Positions 55,431-64,000 of a DNA stretch of 64,000 nt are shown in pieces (the first letter of the stretch is position 1; each line of letters starts with the position of its first letter). Under the pieces are notes generated by a model. That model was not told the origin of the DNA and searched no databases. It worked only from the letters and a program-made list of their open reading frames with translations. The stretch is from assembly GCF_002939475.1 (NCBI RefSeq), contig NZ_PKFQ01000001.1, positions 1,426,001 to 1,490,000 of the forward strand, written 5' to 3'. Position numbers and translations under genes: made by a program. The stretch comes from Streptomyces cinnamoneus. Its GTDB lineage: Bacteria > Actinomycetota > Actinomycetes > Streptomycetales > Streptomycetaceae.

Positions 55431-55458
55431 GAGGACGTCGAGAAGAGGCGTCAGCGCG

Positions 55459-56688
55459 TCACAGCGCCACGCCCAGCAGGGCGTCCACCGCACGGGACAC
55501 CAGGCCCGGCGCACCCTCGTCACTGCCGCCCGAGGCGGCCTGGGCGGCTGCCCAGCGGTCGACGGCGGCCAGCGCGGCCGGGGCGTCGAGGTCGTCGGCG
55601 AGAGCCTCGCGGATCTCCGCCAGCAGGGCGTCGGCGGACGGCCCGTCGGGGCGGGAGACGGCCGCGCGCCAGCAGTCCAGGCGCTCCACGGCCTCGGTGA
55701 GGACCGCGTCGGTCCACTCCCAGTCGGCGCGGTAGTGGTGGGCCAGCAGCGCGAGGCGGATGGCGGCCGGGTCCACGCCGTCGCGGCGCAGCGCGGAGAC
55801 GAAGACCAGGTTGCCCTTGGACTTCGACATCTTCTCGCCGTGGAGGGCGACCATGCCGGCGTGGACGTACGCCTGGGCGAAGGGGTGCTCGCCGGTGAGC
55901 GCCTGCGCGTGGGAGGCGCCCATCTCGTGGTGCGGGAAGATCAGGTCCGAGCCGCCGCCCTGGACGTCGAAGCCCATGCCGAGGTGCTCGAGGGCGATGG
56001 CGACGCACTCGATGTGCCAGCCGGGGCGGCCGGGGCCGAGCGAGGCGCCGTCCCAGCTGGGCTCCCCCGGGCGGGCGGCCATCCACAGCATGGGGTCGAG
56101 GGGGTTCTTCTTGCCGGGCCGCTCCGGGTCGCCGCCGCGCTCGGCGGAGAGCCGGCGCATGACCTCGGCGTCGTAGTGGGAGACCTGGCCGAAGTGGGCG
56201 TCGGACTCGACGGAGAAGTAGGTGTCGCCTTCGAGCTCGTAGGCGGCACCGGCCTCGCGCAGCCGCTCCACCAGCGGCACGATCTTCGGTATCGACTCCA
56301 CGGCACCGATGTAGTGGCGCGGCGGGAGCAGGCGCAGCGCGGTCATGTCCTCGCGGAAGAGGGCGGTCTCGCGCTCGGCGAGCTCGGTCCAGTCGTCGCC
56401 GTTGGCGACGGCCCGCTCCAGGAGCGGGTCGTCCACGTCGGTGACGTTCTGGACGTAGTGAACCTGCCGCTTGGTGTCGAGCCACACGCGCTGAACGAGG
56501 TCGAACGCGTTGTAGGTCGCCGCGTGTCCCATGTGGGTGGCGTCGTACGGAGTGATGCCGCAGACGTAGATGCGGGCGACGGGGCCGGGGGCGAGGGTCA
56601 CTCGCTCACCGGTCGCGGTGTCGTGGATCCGGAGGTCGCGGCCACTGCCGGGCAGGGCGGGAACCTCAGAAGCGGGCCAGGCATGCAT
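55459..56688 (-). CDS. mshC: cysteine:GlcN-Ins ligase MshC (mycothiol biosynthesis)
   Basis: The ATG at 56688 (CAGGA upstream) gives 409 residues beginning [14 protein letters not shown], as in Streptomyces MshC. It has the class I synthetase motifs [14 protein letters not shown] (HIGH-like) and [11 protein letters not shown] (KMSKS). The extra [20 protein letters not shown] and [14 protein letters not shown] regions are shared with CysS. MshC joins cysteine to glucosaminyl-inositol with ATP, the penultimate enzyme step of mycothiol. The absence of the CysS tRNA-binding C-terminal extension separates it from cysteinyl-tRNA synthetase. Confidence 0.95.
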   Translation of the reverse strand: MHAWPASEVPALPGSGRDLRIHDTATGERVTLAPGPVARIYVCGITPYDATHMGHAATYNAFDLVQRVWLDTKRQVHYVQNVTDVDDPLLERAVANGDDWTELAERETALFREDMTALRLLPPRHYIGAVESIPKIVPLVERLREAGAAYELEGDTYFSVESDAHFGQVSHYDAEVMRRLSAERGGDPERPGKKNPLDPMLWMAARPGEPSWDGASLGPGRPGWHIECVAIALEHLGMGFDVQGGGSDLIFPHHEMGASHAQALTGEHPFAQAYVHAGMVALHGEKMSKSKGNLVFVSALRRDGVDPAAIRLALLAHHYRADWEWTDAVLTEAVERLDCWRAAVSRPDGPSADALLAEIREALADDLDAPAALAAVDRWAAAQAASGGSDEGAPGLVSRAVDALLGVAL

Positions 56689-56826
56689 GTCCTGAGCGTA
56701 ACCGGACGCATGTTCCGGATACGAACCGGATCCGGCTGTTGGCCGAATGTGCGTTCTTGCGCCGAGGCCGGGGGGTGTGCTCCCCATACGGCCCGCGGCC
56801 TTCCGGAACGGGCGTGGCGGCGCCGG

Positions 56827-57657
56827 TCAGACCGGCGGCCAGGGGATCGCCGGCCACTGTCCGCTCGGCTCCCGGTGGCGTCCCGTGCGCAGCAGACCGG
56901 CCACCCGGCCCCGCAGGGCCTCGATCTCGTCCGCGGTGATGAGTTCCGCCAGCCGGTCCGCCAGGGGCCGCCCCTCGGCCAGATCGGCCGAAAGTCGTCG
57001 GAGGGCCTCCATCGCCTCCTCGGTCAGCGGCTCCCCCGCCCAGCCCCACAGCAGCGTGCGGAGCTTGTCGTCGGAGTTGAAGGTCACACCGTGGTCGATG
57101 GCGTAGAGCCGGCCGTCGGGGGCGGGCAGCAGGTGGCCGCCCTTGCGGTCGCCGTTGTTGATCACCGCGTCCAGCACGGCCAGCCGGCGCAGCCGCTCGT
57201 CGTCGGCGTGGACGAGCAGCGCGGTGCGGTCGTCGTCGACCTCGGCGAAGCCGACGGCCTTCCAGCCCGGCCCCGGCTCCCGGCCGTCGACCAGCGCCAG
57301 CAGCCGCTCCTGGGCCGCGTCCTCGGCGGGTGGCTCGATCCACAGCTGGCACATGCCCTCGCCGTACGGGCCGTCGCGCAGCACCGTGGGCGGGATCAGC
57401 CCCCAGCCCATGGCCTCGGACAGCTCGTACGCGGCCACCTCGCGCTGCGCCAGCGTGCCGTCGGGGAAGTCCCACAGCGGCCGCTCGCCGGCGACGGGCT
57501 TGTAGACGCAGGCGGCGCTGACGCCCTCGTACTCGACCGTGCAGTACAGGACCGCGTTGGACGCCTCGCGGACCCGCCCACGCACCGTCAGCTCACCGCG
57601 GGCGAGCAGTTCGTGCGGGCTCACGCTCCGCGACGGTATCCGTTCTGACGCGGGCAT
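56827..57657 (-). CDS. SCO1664-family protein (phosphatidylinositol kinase-like)
   Basis: The ATG at 57657 is chosen because CGGAGGG lies six bases upstream; this gives 276 residues. It reads like a protein-kinase-like fold: ACVYKPVAGERPLWDFPDGT, VLDAVINNGDRKGGHLLPAP and LYAIDHGVTFN supply the Lys, Asn-Asp and Asp-His elements seen in PI3/4-kinase-like proteins. The family is conserved in actinobacteria with no known substrate. The first 37 bases overlap the end of the DUF3090 gene, so the two are translated together. It lies upstream of mshC. Confidence 0.85.
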   Translation of the reverse strand: MPASERIPSRSVSPHELLARGELTVRGRVREASNAVLYCTVEYEGVSAACVYKPVAGERPLWDFPDGTLAQREVAAYELSEAMGWGLIPPTVLRDGPYGEGMCQLWIEPPAEDAAQERLLALVDGREPGPGWKAVGFAEVDDDRTALLVHADDERLRRLAVLDAVINNGDRKGGHLLPAPDGRLYAIDHGVTFNSDDKLRTLLWGWAGEPLTEEAMEALRRLSADLAEGRPLADRLAELITADEIEALRGRVAGLLRTGRHREPSGQWPAIPWPPV

Positions 57658-58211
57658 ACGTGTCCCTCCGGGTCGAGCGGCAGACTGCACAGCGGGCACG
57701 GGGGCCGGCCGGCGTTGACGACCTCCAGGGCCCGCTTGGCGAAGGCCCGCGCCATGGTGCCGGTGATGCGCACGCGGAGCATCGGCGGGCCGTTCAGCTC
57801 GTCCTGGAGCAGCCGCTCCTCGGCCTCCGCGAGGTCCTCGTCGGTGTCCGCCTGGAGCTCGACGAGCGCCTGGGCCTCCACGACCATGCGCTGGCCGTCG
57901 CCGTCCCAGGCCAGGGCCATCGTGCCGACCCGGAACTCCTCCTCGACGGGGGTGTCCAGCGGCGCGCTGTCGGACAGCTCCAGCGGGGCCACGGCGGGCA
58001 CGGGGGCGTTGCCGCCGGTGCGCCGGACGACTTCGTCCAGCAGTTCGTCGATGCGTTCGGCGAGCGCCTCCACCTGGGCCTTCTCCAGGGCCACGCTGGT
58101 GACGCGGCCGGCCGCGCTGGCCTGGAGGAAGAAGGTGCGGCGGCCCGGCAGCCCGACCGTACCGGCGACGAAGCGGTCCGGCGGGTCATAGAGGAACACC
58201 TGACGGGACAA
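57621..58211 (-). CDS. DUF3090 family protein
   Basis: A TTG start at 58211, with GGAGCAGGACG upstream, gives 196 residues starting LSRQVFLYDPPDRFVAGTVG, the family N-terminus. The C-terminus carries a zinc-binding pattern CPLCSLPLDPEGHVCPRQNG. The family is confined to actinobacteria as far as I know and its role is unknown. It overlaps the next gene by 37 bases and follows the histidine phosphatase gene after a gap of about 105 bases. Confidence 0.87.
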   Translation of the reverse strand: MSRQVFLYDPPDRFVAGTVGLPGRRTFFLQASAAGRVTSVALEKAQVEALAERIDELLDEVVRRTGGNAPVPAVAPLELSDSAPLDTPVEEEFRVGTMALAWDGDGQRMVVEAQALVELQADTDEDLAEAEERLLQDELNGPPMLRVRITGTMARAFAKRALEVVNAGRPPCPLCSLPLDPEGHVCPRQNGYRRGA

Positions 58212-58316
58212 CGTCCTGCTCCATGGGGTTCGGTTGGTCGGCGTGTCGTTTCCGGGCGCGGGATCACCGGGGAGGGCCCGGGCGGTCCCGCGTCACCACC
58301 CTACTGCGCGCGACGA

Positions 58317-59015
58317 TCACGGTGCCCCCGCACCGCCTCCGACGGCCGCGTCCCCCTTGTCGCCGCTGCCGGAGGGCTCCTCGTGGGGGGCGAGGCCGGC
58401 CAGGTCGCCGGTGTCGCCGAGGCGCAGCACGTACGGGCGCAGGCGGGTGTAGCGGACGGCGGTGACCGAGCAGGGGTCGGCGGTGATCCGCTGGAAGTGG
58501 TCGAGGTGGAGGCCGAGGGCGTCCGCGACGACGGCCTTGACGACGTCGCCGTGCGAGCACATCAGGTAGAGGGCGTCCTCGCCGTGCTCGGCCTCGACGC
58601 GCGCGTTCCACTCCCGCACGGCGTCCACGGCCCGCGTCTGCATGGCGCGGACGGACTCGCCGCCGGGGAAGGCGGCCGCGGAGGGGTGCCGCTGGACGGT
58701 CTCCCACAGCGGTTCGCCGGCCAGCTCGGCGAGCTTGCGGCCGGACCAGTCGCCGTAGCGGCACTCGCCGATGCGCTCGTCGGTGTGCAGGGGCAGCCGG
58801 GGCCTGGCGGCCAGCAGCGGGGCGAGGGTCTCGCGGCAGCGCTGGAGGGGGCTGGTGACGGCGGCGGCCAGCGGGAGTCCGGCCAGCCGGCCGGGGAGGG
58901 CGGCCGCCTGCGCGGCACCGCGCTCGTCCAGGGCCACCCCCGGGGTCCACCCGGCGAGCACGCCGCGGGTGTTGGCGGTGGACCGGCCGTGCCGGACCAG
59001 GATCAGGGTGGGCAT
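58317..59015 (-). CDS. histidine phosphatase (phosphoglycerate mutase-like)
   Basis: The ATG at 59015 gives 232 residues. LILVRHGRSTANTRGVLAGW contains the catalytic RHG, and TSPLQRCRETLAPLLAARP and CSHGDVVKAVVADALGLHL complete the active site. The MSMEG_4193-like phosphomutase subfamily is usually found with DUF3090 and the SCO1664 family. It should dephosphorylate a small cytoplasmic substrate. An upstream in-frame start would overlap corA and is less likely. Confidence 0.88.
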   Translation of the reverse strand: MPTLILVRHGRSTANTRGVLAGWTPGVALDERGAAQAAALPGRLAGLPLAAAVTSPLQRCRETLAPLLAARPRLPLHTDERIGECRYGDWSGRKLAELAGEPLWETVQRHPSAAAFPGGESVRAMQTRAVDAVREWNARVEAEHGEDALYLMCSHGDVVKAVVADALGLHLDHFQRITADPCSVTAVRYTRLRPYVLRLGDTGDLAGLAPHEEPSGSGDKGDAAVGGGAGAP

Positions 59016-59088
59016 GGCCGCCAGCCTACGACCACCGTCCGGCGCCCGGCGGGTGTACTCCGGACACTTGAGCGGAAGAATCCCTTGC

Positions 59089-60072
59089 ATGATCGTGGAC
59101 TGCGCCATCTACCGGCACGGGCATCGCACCGAGGGCCCCTCCGAGCTCGCGCACGCGCTGGAGGCGGCGCGCGCCGAGGGGGAGTCCTTCGTGTGGATCG
59201 GGCTGTACGAACCCACGGAGGAGGAGTTCGACCTCGTCACGAACGAGTTCGGCCTGCACCCACTGGCGGTGGAGGACGCGCTCAACGCGCACCAGCGGCC
59301 GAAGCTGGAGGTCTACGACGACTCGCTGTTCATGGTGCTCAAGCCGGTGGTCTACGACGACGTGCGGGACGTCGTCGCCACGGAGGAGCTGATGCTCTTC
59401 GTCGGGAACTGCTTCGTGGTGAGCGTCCGGCACGGCGAGGGCAGCCCGCTGGCGGAGGTGCGCAAACGGCTGGAGCGGGATCCGGAGATACTGCGGCACG
59501 GGCCGACGGCGGTGCTGTACGCCGTGAGCGACGCGGTCGTGGACCACTACACGGAGGTCGCGGTCCTGCTGCACGCGGACCTGGACGAGCTGGAGGCCGA
59601 GGTGTTCGCGCCGCTGGGTGAGGACGTGCGGCACACCGCGTCGCGGATCTACTCCTTCAAGCGCCAGGTCGTGGAGTTCCGCCGGGCGACGCTGCCGCTC
59701 ACCGAGCCGATGGCGCGGCTGGCGGGCACGCAGCTGCCGTTCGTCGACGAGAAGTCGCGGCCCTTCTTCCGTGACGTCAGCGACCACCTGACCCGGGCCA
59801 ACGAGTCGGTCGAGGGCCTGGACCGGCTGCTGTCGGACATCCTCTCCGCCCATCTGGCGCAGATGGGCGTCCAGCAGAACGACGACATGCGCAAGATCTC
59901 GGCCTGGGCGGCCATGGCGGCCGTCCCGACGATGATCGCCGGCGTGTACGGGATGAACTTCGCGCACATGCCGGAGCTGCGCCAGCCGTGGGGGTACCCG
60001 GTGGTGGTGGTGCTGATGGCGGGGCTGGTCGTGTGGCTGTACCGGATGTTCAAGCGCCGCGGCTGGCTGTGA
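59089..60072 (+). CDS. corA: CorA-family divalent metal transporter
   Basis: The 327-residue protein has a soluble alpha/beta N-terminal domain, a long helix (about 195-260) and two C-terminal membrane helices. The signature GMN is in IAGVYGMNFAHMPE between them. CorA proteins form pentameric Mg2+ (or Co2+/Ni2+) channels in the cytoplasmic membrane. The ATG is 74 bases from the divergent phosphatase gene. The final MFKRRGWL matches the basic cytoplasmic tail of the family. Confidence 0.92.
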   Translation: MIVDCAIYRHGHRTEGPSELAHALEAARAEGESFVWIGLYEPTEEEFDLVTNEFGLHPLAVEDALNAHQRPKLEVYDDSLFMVLKPVVYDDVRDVVATEELMLFVGNCFVVSVRHGEGSPLAEVRKRLERDPEILRHGPTAVLYAVSDAVVDHYTEVAVLLHADLDELEAEVFAPLGEDVRHTASRIYSFKRQVVEFRRATLPLTEPMARLAGTQLPFVDEKSRPFFRDVSDHLTRANESVEGLDRLLSDILSAHLAQMGVQQNDDMRKISAWAAMAAVPTMIAGVYGMNFAHMPELRQPWGYPVVVVLMAGLVVWLYRMFKRRGWL

Positions 60073-60501
60073 GCCGGCCCCGGCCCGCGTCCGGGCCGGC
60101 CGCGGGCCTCAGGCGAACCCGCGGGCCGTGGCCGGGGGGCCGCCCAGCGCGTCGCGGCGCGGCGGCGTCCGCAGCGTGACCATCCGCCGCCGGCCGCCGG
60201 GCCGCTCGTACGCGTACACGGCCCGGATGCCGGCCGCGGGCGCCGCGGACTTGGCGCCCGGCCAGCGCAGGACGCGGCCCCTGTGCCCCACGACGGCGAG
60301 GCTGACGTCCGGTGGACGGCGATCTCCGCCAGGGCGATCGGAGCGCTCGCGGCGCTGCGCCGAACGGCTGACGGCGCGGGTGAATTCCGGGCCGCCCCGG
60401 CGCGTAACCAGCGGGCCGCGCGGGCGTTGTGCTCGGTGTCGGCCGTGGCGGGGAAGACCGACCCCCGAGCCCCCACCACGGCCGCGGACTTCTTCCGGAG
60501 A
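60073..60501. other. intergenic region after corA with a doubtful small ORF
   Basis: The corA terminator lies at 60080-60099. A minus-strand frame 60109-60291 encodes about 60 residues from a GTG (KSAAPAAGIRAVYAYERPGG within). It has no ribosome site and no recognised family, so it may be a remnant or spurious. The rest holds nothing recognised. Confidence 0.5.
60080..60099 (+). terminator. terminator after corA
   Basis: CCGGCCCG and CGGGCCGG flank a 4-base loop eight bases after the corA stop; outer bases extend the stem imperfectly. Confidence 0.6.
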
Positions 60502-61551
60502 TCAGGCGAGTCCGGCGCGCTCCAGCGCGGTCACGGCGGTGCGCAGGCCGGCGATCCGCTCGTCCAGGGTGAAGCCGGCGGGGGCCAGCGAGAGGGTGGT
60601 GACCCCGGCGTCGGCGTAGGCCCGCATGCGGTCGGCGATGCGCTCCACGGGGCCGAGCAGAGCGGTGGAGTCGATCAGCTCGCGGGGCACGGCCGCGGCC
60701 GCGCCGGCCTTGTCGCCGGAGAGGTACTTCTCCTGGATCTCGGCGGCGGCCTTCTCGTAGCCCATGCGCTGGGCGAGCTTGTTGTAGAAGTTCTGCTTGG
60801 CGCTGCCCATGCCGCCCACGTACAGGGCGGTGTACGGGCGGAAGAGGTCGGCCAGCGCGTCGACGTCGTCGCCCACGGCCAGGGGCACCGTCGGGACGAG
60901 GTCGAAGCCTTCGAGGTCCTTGCCGGCCTTGGCGCGCCCGGCGCGCAGGGCGCCCAGGGTGGTCTCCTCGGCGTGCTCGGGGGCGAAGAAGACGACGAGG
61001 GCGCCGTCGGCGATCTCGCCGGTCTGCTCCAGGTTCTTGGGGCCGATCGCGGCGATGTACAGCGGGATGTGCTCGCGCACCGGGTGCACGGTGAGCTTGA
61101 GGGGCTTGCCCGGGCCGCCGGGCAGCGGCAGCGTCCAGTGCTGCCCGTCGTGCGCCACCCGCTCGCGGGACATGGCCTTGCGGATGACCTCGACGTACTC
61201 GCGGGTGCGGGCGAGCGGCTTGTCGAACTTCACGCCGTACCAGCCCTCGGAGACCTGCGGGCCGGAGACGCCGAGGCCCAGGCGGAAGCGGCCGCCGGAG
61301 AGGGAGTCCAGGGTGGCGGCGGTCATCGCCGTCATCGTGGGCGTACGGGCGGGGATCTGGAGGATCGCCGAGCCGACGTCGATCCGCTCGGTCTGGGCGG
61401 CGACCCACGCCAGCACGGTCGGGGCGTCGGAGCCGTACGCCTCGGCGGCCCAGCACACCGAGTAGCCCAGCCGGTCCGCCTCCCGGGCGACCTCGAGATT
61501 GTCCGCGTCCATCCCGGCACCCCAGTAGCCGAGATTGATTCCGAGCCGCAT
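60502..61551 (-). CDS. LLM class F420-dependent oxidoreductase
   Basis: The 349-residue protein starts MRLGINLGYWGAGMDADNLE and has the luciferase-like barrel with GSAILQIPARTPTMTAMTAA, LSGGRFRLGLGVSGPQVSEG and IPLYIAAIGPKNLEQTGEIA. These motifs match F420-dependent N5,N10-methylene-H4MPT reductase-like enzymes of actinobacteria. It should transfer hydride using cofactor F420H2. A perfect TTACTGATCAGTAA palindrome lies nine bases before its ATG. The substrate is unknown. Confidence 0.92.
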   Translation of the reverse strand: MRLGINLGYWGAGMDADNLEVAREADRLGYSVCWAAEAYGSDAPTVLAWVAAQTERIDVGSAILQIPARTPTMTAMTAATLDSLSGGRFRLGLGVSGPQVSEGWYGVKFDKPLARTREYVEVIRKAMSRERVAHDGQHWTLPLPGGPGKPLKLTVHPVREHIPLYIAAIGPKNLEQTGEIADGALVVFFAPEHAEETTLGALRAGRAKAGKDLEGFDLVPTVPLAVGDDVDALADLFRPYTALYVGGMGSAKQNFYNKLAQRMGYEKAAAEIQEKYLSGDKAGAAAAVPRELIDSTALLGPVERIADRMRAYADAGVTTLSLAPAGFTLDERIAGLRTAVTALERAGLA

Positions 61552-61560
61552 GCCAACCCC

Positions 61561-61574
61561 TTACTGATCAGTAA
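61561..61574. promoter_or_regulatory. perfect 14-base palindrome, TetR-like operator
   Basis: TTACTGATCAGTAA is self-complementary over all 14 bases. It sits nine bases upstream of the LLM oxidoreductase start and resembles operators of TetR-family repressors. No TetR gene is in the window, so the regulator must be encoded elsewhere. Confidence 0.7.
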
Positions 61575-61686
61575 CGTCGTCGTTGCCGGGGACTCTAGCG
61601 CGTGCACCCGGCATACGTCACCGGCCGGTCGCGGGGCCCGCGGCGGCCCGGCGGCCCGCCGGGCGCGGCCAGTACCCTCAGCGCTC

Positions 61687-62670
61687 ATGGAACAAAGGCA
61701 TCTCGGCCGCACCGGCCTGCGGGTGTCCCGCCTCGGCCTCGGCACGCTCACCTGGGGCCGGGACACCGGGGAGCACGACGCGGCCGAGCAGCTCAAGGCC
61801 TTCTGGGAAGCGGGCGGGACGCTCGTCGACACCGCCGACGTCTACGCGGACGGGGCCGCCGAACACCTCCTCGGACGGCTGCTCGCGGACCTGGTCCCGC
61901 GCCGGGACCTGATCGTCGCGACCAAGGCCGGCGGCGTCCTTCCGCCCGGCCGCCGCACCGACTGCTCCCGCCGCCACCTCCTCGCCGCCCTCGACGACTC
62001 CCTGGACCGGCTGGGTACGGACTACGTCGACGTGTGGCAGATACACGCCTTCGACCCCGGCACGCCGCTGGAGGAGACGCTGCAGGCCGTCGACATCGCC
62101 GTCGGCAGCGGCCGGGCCCGCTACGCCGGGGTCTGCGGCTTCTGCGGCTGGCAGCTCGCCAAGGCGGCGACCTGGCAGCTGGCCGCGCCGGGCGCCCGGA
62201 CGCGGCTGGCCGGCACGCAGATGGAGTACTCCCTGCTGCAGCGCGGCATCGAGCGCGAGGTGCTGCCGGCCGCGCTCGACCTGGGCATCGGCGTCCTCGC
62301 CTCCTCGCCGCTCGGCAGGGGCGTCCTCACCGGCAAGTACCGCCACGGCACACCCGCCGACTCGCGGGGCGCCTCGGAGCACCTGGCGCCCTTCGTCGCC
62401 CCCTACCTCGACGACACGGCCACCCGGGTGGTCGACGCGGTCACCACGGCGGCCGACGGCCTCGCGACGACCCCGCTCCACGTGTCCCTGGCGTGGGTGC
62501 GCGACCGCCCCGGCGTCACCGCCCCGATCGTGGGCGCGCGCACCGCGCAGCAGCTGCGGGCCGCGTTGTCAGTGGAGGCCCTTACGCTTCCGGACGAGAT
62601 CTGCCAGGCGCTCGACGACGTGTCGGCGCCGGTGCACCGCTACCCGGACCAGGACTGGAGCACGCTGTGA
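61687..62670 (+). CDS. aldo/keto reductase
   Basis: The ATG at 61687 gives 327 residues. MEQRHLGRTGLRVSRLGLGT, then VDTADVYADGAAEHLLGRLL (catalytic Asp/Tyr), DLIVATKAGG (catalytic Lys), VDVWQIHAFDPGTP (His) and APIVGARTAQQL (cofactor phosphate) form a complete AKR active site. It should reduce carbonyls with NADPH in the cytoplasm. The stop overlaps the start of the next gene (GTGA). It is divergent from the LLM oxidoreductase gene. Confidence 0.92.
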   Translation: MEQRHLGRTGLRVSRLGLGTLTWGRDTGEHDAAEQLKAFWEAGGTLVDTADVYADGAAEHLLGRLLADLVPRRDLIVATKAGGVLPPGRRTDCSRRHLLAALDDSLDRLGTDYVDVWQIHAFDPGTPLEETLQAVDIAVGSGRARYAGVCGFCGWQLAKAATWQLAAPGARTRLAGTQMEYSLLQRGIEREVLPAALDLGIGVLASSPLGRGVLTGKYRHGTPADSRGASEHLAPFVAPYLDDTATRVVDAVTTAADGLATTPLHVSLAWVRDRPGVTAPIVGARTAQQLRAALSVEALTLPDEICQALDDVSAPVHRYPDQDWSTL

Positions 62671-64000
62671 CCAACCACCGCGGTCACCTCGCCGGCGAGG
62701 CCGCCGCCCCCGCCCCGGCGGACGAGGTCACCGAGACGAAGCCGGCCACGCCCGCGCCGCAGGCCGGCGAGCCCGCCGCGGAGCCGGCCGGGGACGAGGA
62801 CGGCGGCGCCGGTGCCGCCGCCGCGCGGGCCCGGACGGGCGGCGAGGAGAAGCCGTCACCGGCGGCGGAGGCCGGGGACGCGGCCGGCGACGGGCCACAG
62901 GGCACGGAGCCGGCGGCGGCCGCTGACGCCGGCGCCCCGTCCGGACCTCCCGCGACCCCCGCGCCCGCCACCCCGGACGACACCACTCCGGACGACGCCT
63001 CCGCGGACGCGCCCGAGGCGGCCGGGAGCGGCAAGCCCCGGTCCGCCGTCGCCGAGGCGCTGGCCGCCGCCGTGCGGGCGGTGGAGAGCGGTGAGCGGTC
63101 CGCAGCGGAGTTCTTCACCGAGCCCAAGCCGGCGGCCAGGCCCGCACGGCCGGCCCGGCCCGCGCGGCCGGCTCCCCCGGCACCGCCCGTGCGCGGTGCC
63201 GCCCCCGTCGTCGCGCCGAGCGCCGCGCTCGTCGAGGTGCTCGCCGCGGGAGGGGCGCCGGAGCAGCTGGCGCCCCGGGCCGCCGAGGCCCTCGGCGAGC
63301 ACGCCGCGGAGGCCCTCCGTGAGGATCCCTGGCTGCTGCTGGGCGTGCCCGGCGTCCGGCCCGAGCAGGCCGACGGCTTCGCGCGGGCGCTGCTGGGCCC
63401 GGAGTGCGGCCCCGGCGACGAGCGGCGGGCCCGGGCCCTGGTCGTGTGGCTGCTGGAGCGCGCCGCGCTGGCCGGCCACACCGTCCTGGACGCCGCGGCC
63501 CTCAGCACCGAGCTGGGCCGGCGCGACGTGCCCGACCCCGACGAGGCGCTGCGCGGCGCCATCGCCGAGGGCGCGGCCCTGGTGTTCCAGGAGGGCGACG
63601 AGACCGAGGAGCCGGTGTCGCTGCTGTTCGGCCTGGACCGCTACGCGATGGCCGAGGAGAGCCTCGCCGACGGTCTCGCCCGGCTGCTGGCCGCCCCACT
63701 GCCCGAGGCCGACTGGACGGCGGCCGCGGAGGCCGCCCCCTCCCCCTCCGCCGCCGAGCTGGTCCGGGCCGTCGCGGCCGCCGGCCTGGTGACCCACAGC
63801 GGCGGCGAGGCCGCGCGCGCCGAGCCGGCCGCGCTGGTCGGGGCGGCGGCCGGGCTGGGCCTGCGGGCCTGCGCCGCCGCGCACACCGAGGACGGCCGGC
63901 GCCGCCTCGCCGAGCTGGGCGTCGAGGACGCGGTGACCGTGTCCGGCCTGCTGTCCGGCCGTCAGGGGCCCGGGCGCGAGGAGGACGGCACCCTCGCGCT
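62667..64000 (+). CDS. helix-hairpin-helix, RecD-like ATPase, N-terminal part (cut by window end)
   Basis: The GTG overlaps the stop of the aldo/keto reductase gene and the frame stays open to the end of the window (444 codons). The first 170 residues are Ala/Pro/Glu-rich and low complexity. From about residue 185, ALVEVLAAGGAPEQLAPRAA, DPWLLLGVPGVRPEQADGFA and RALVVWLLERAALAGHTVLD resemble the helix-hairpin-helix N-terminal region of RecD2-type helicases; in homologues an AAA ATPase domain follows. It may act in DNA repair. The catalytic part is beyond the window. Confidence 0.8.
   Translation, partial: MTNHRGHLAGEAAAPAPADEVTETKPATPAPQAGEPAAEPAGDEDGGAGAAAARARTGGEEKPSPAAEAGDAAGDGPQGTEPAAAADAGAPSGPPATPAPATPDDTTPDDASADAPEAAGSGKPRSAVAEALAAAVRAVESGERSAAEFFTEPKPAARPARPARPARPAPPAPPVRGAAPVVAPSAALVEVLAAGGAPEQLAPRAAEALGEHAAEALREDPWLLLGVPGVRPEQADGFARALLGPECGPGDERRARALVVWLLERAALAGHTVLDAAALSTELGRRDVPDPDEALRGAIAEGAALVFQEGDETEEPVSLLFGLDRYAMAEESLADGLARLLAAPLPEADWTAAAEAAPSPSAAELVRAVAAAGLVTHSGGEAARAEPAALVGAAAGLGLRACAAAHTEDGRRRLAELGVEDAVTVSGLLSGRQGPGREEDGTLA

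Noticed and set aside
55459..56688. Cysteinyl-tRNA synthetase
   Set aside because: It lacks the tRNA-binding C-terminal extension and starts like MshC, so it was called as the mycothiol ligase.
53191..57648. A 1485-codon plus-strand open frame across the GH31, mshC and SCO1664-family genes
   Set aside because: It runs antisense to three clear genes and has the low-complexity composition of a shadow frame.
60109..60291. Small minus-strand ORF after corA
   Set aside because: No ribosome site, GTG start, no family; kept only as a doubtful note in the intergenic entry.

Overview
The window comes from a high-GC actinomycete, almost certainly a Streptomyces or close relative. Coding GC is about 72% with strong third-position GC bias. 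GTG and TTG starts are common. The window holds a complete Pup-proteasome system, mycothiol biosynthesis (MshC), a Tat translocase and PafBC regulators. From memory, the backbone mirrors the Mycobacterium tuberculosis stretch from Rv2090 (5'-3' exonuclease) through helY, tatC, tatA, pafC, pafB, pafA, prcA, prcB, pup, dop, mpa, trmI, the Rv2119 nuclease, metH and the Rv2125 PAC2 gene to mshC.

Layout. 1-8.3 kb: the end of an amino acid/amine permease with a gamma-glutamyl hydrolase, a divergent LysR/TDT transporter pair, a BtuF-like metal-receptor protein, a glycine-betaine type ABC importer and a 5'-3' exonuclease. 8.3-10 kb: an iron-box controlled siderophore-interacting reductase and a secreted membrane-anchored protein. 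10-18 kb: a leftward run of helY-type helicase, lipid kinase, tatC, tatA, two small proteins, pafC and pafB. 18-30 kb: two FKBP isomerases, pafA with a co-transcribed MFS exporter and divergent LacI regulator, then prcA, prcB, an endonuclease VII-like gene, pup, dop and arc (mpa), with a divergent ferredoxin. 30-41 kb: secreted protein, trmI, site-2 protease with CBS domains, RecB/Cas4-like nuclease, NarL response regulator, two paralogous peptide-binding lipoproteins without permeases, HAD hydrolase, PAC2 protein. 41-51 kb: GH18-like secreted protein, glycerol operon glpF-glpK-glpD with its regulator gylR, then metH. 51-53 kb: a small putative RiPP precursor followed by an HExxH peptide-hydroxylase-like protein. 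53-64 kb: secreted GH31 glycosidase, mshC, a conserved three-gene actinobacterial set of poorly known function, a CorA transporter, an LLM-class oxidoreductase, an aldo/keto reductase and the start of a RecD-like helix-hairpin-helix protein cut by the window end.

How genes work together. PafA attaches Pup to substrates. Dop deamidates Pup, which here ends in Gln, and removes it. ARC unfolds tagged proteins into the PrcA/PrcB chamber. Glycerol enters by GlpF, is phosphorylated by GlpK and oxidised by GlpD. The shared sequence motif at the glpF and gylR promoters suggests GylR controls both.

Most notable items. (1) A two-gene candidate RiPP system: a 62-residue peptide with a His/Asp-rich tail and a stand-alone HExxH protein. 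(2) A low-GC, zinc-finger, endonuclease VII-like gene embedded in the proteasome operon and overlapping the prcB start. (3) An apparent inversion of the PAC2-to-metH block relative to the M. tuberculosis order. (4) Several clean operators: DmdR-type iron box, GylR sites, a 10-7-10 inverted repeat between the MFS and LacI genes, and a 14-bp TetR-like palindrome before the LLM gene.
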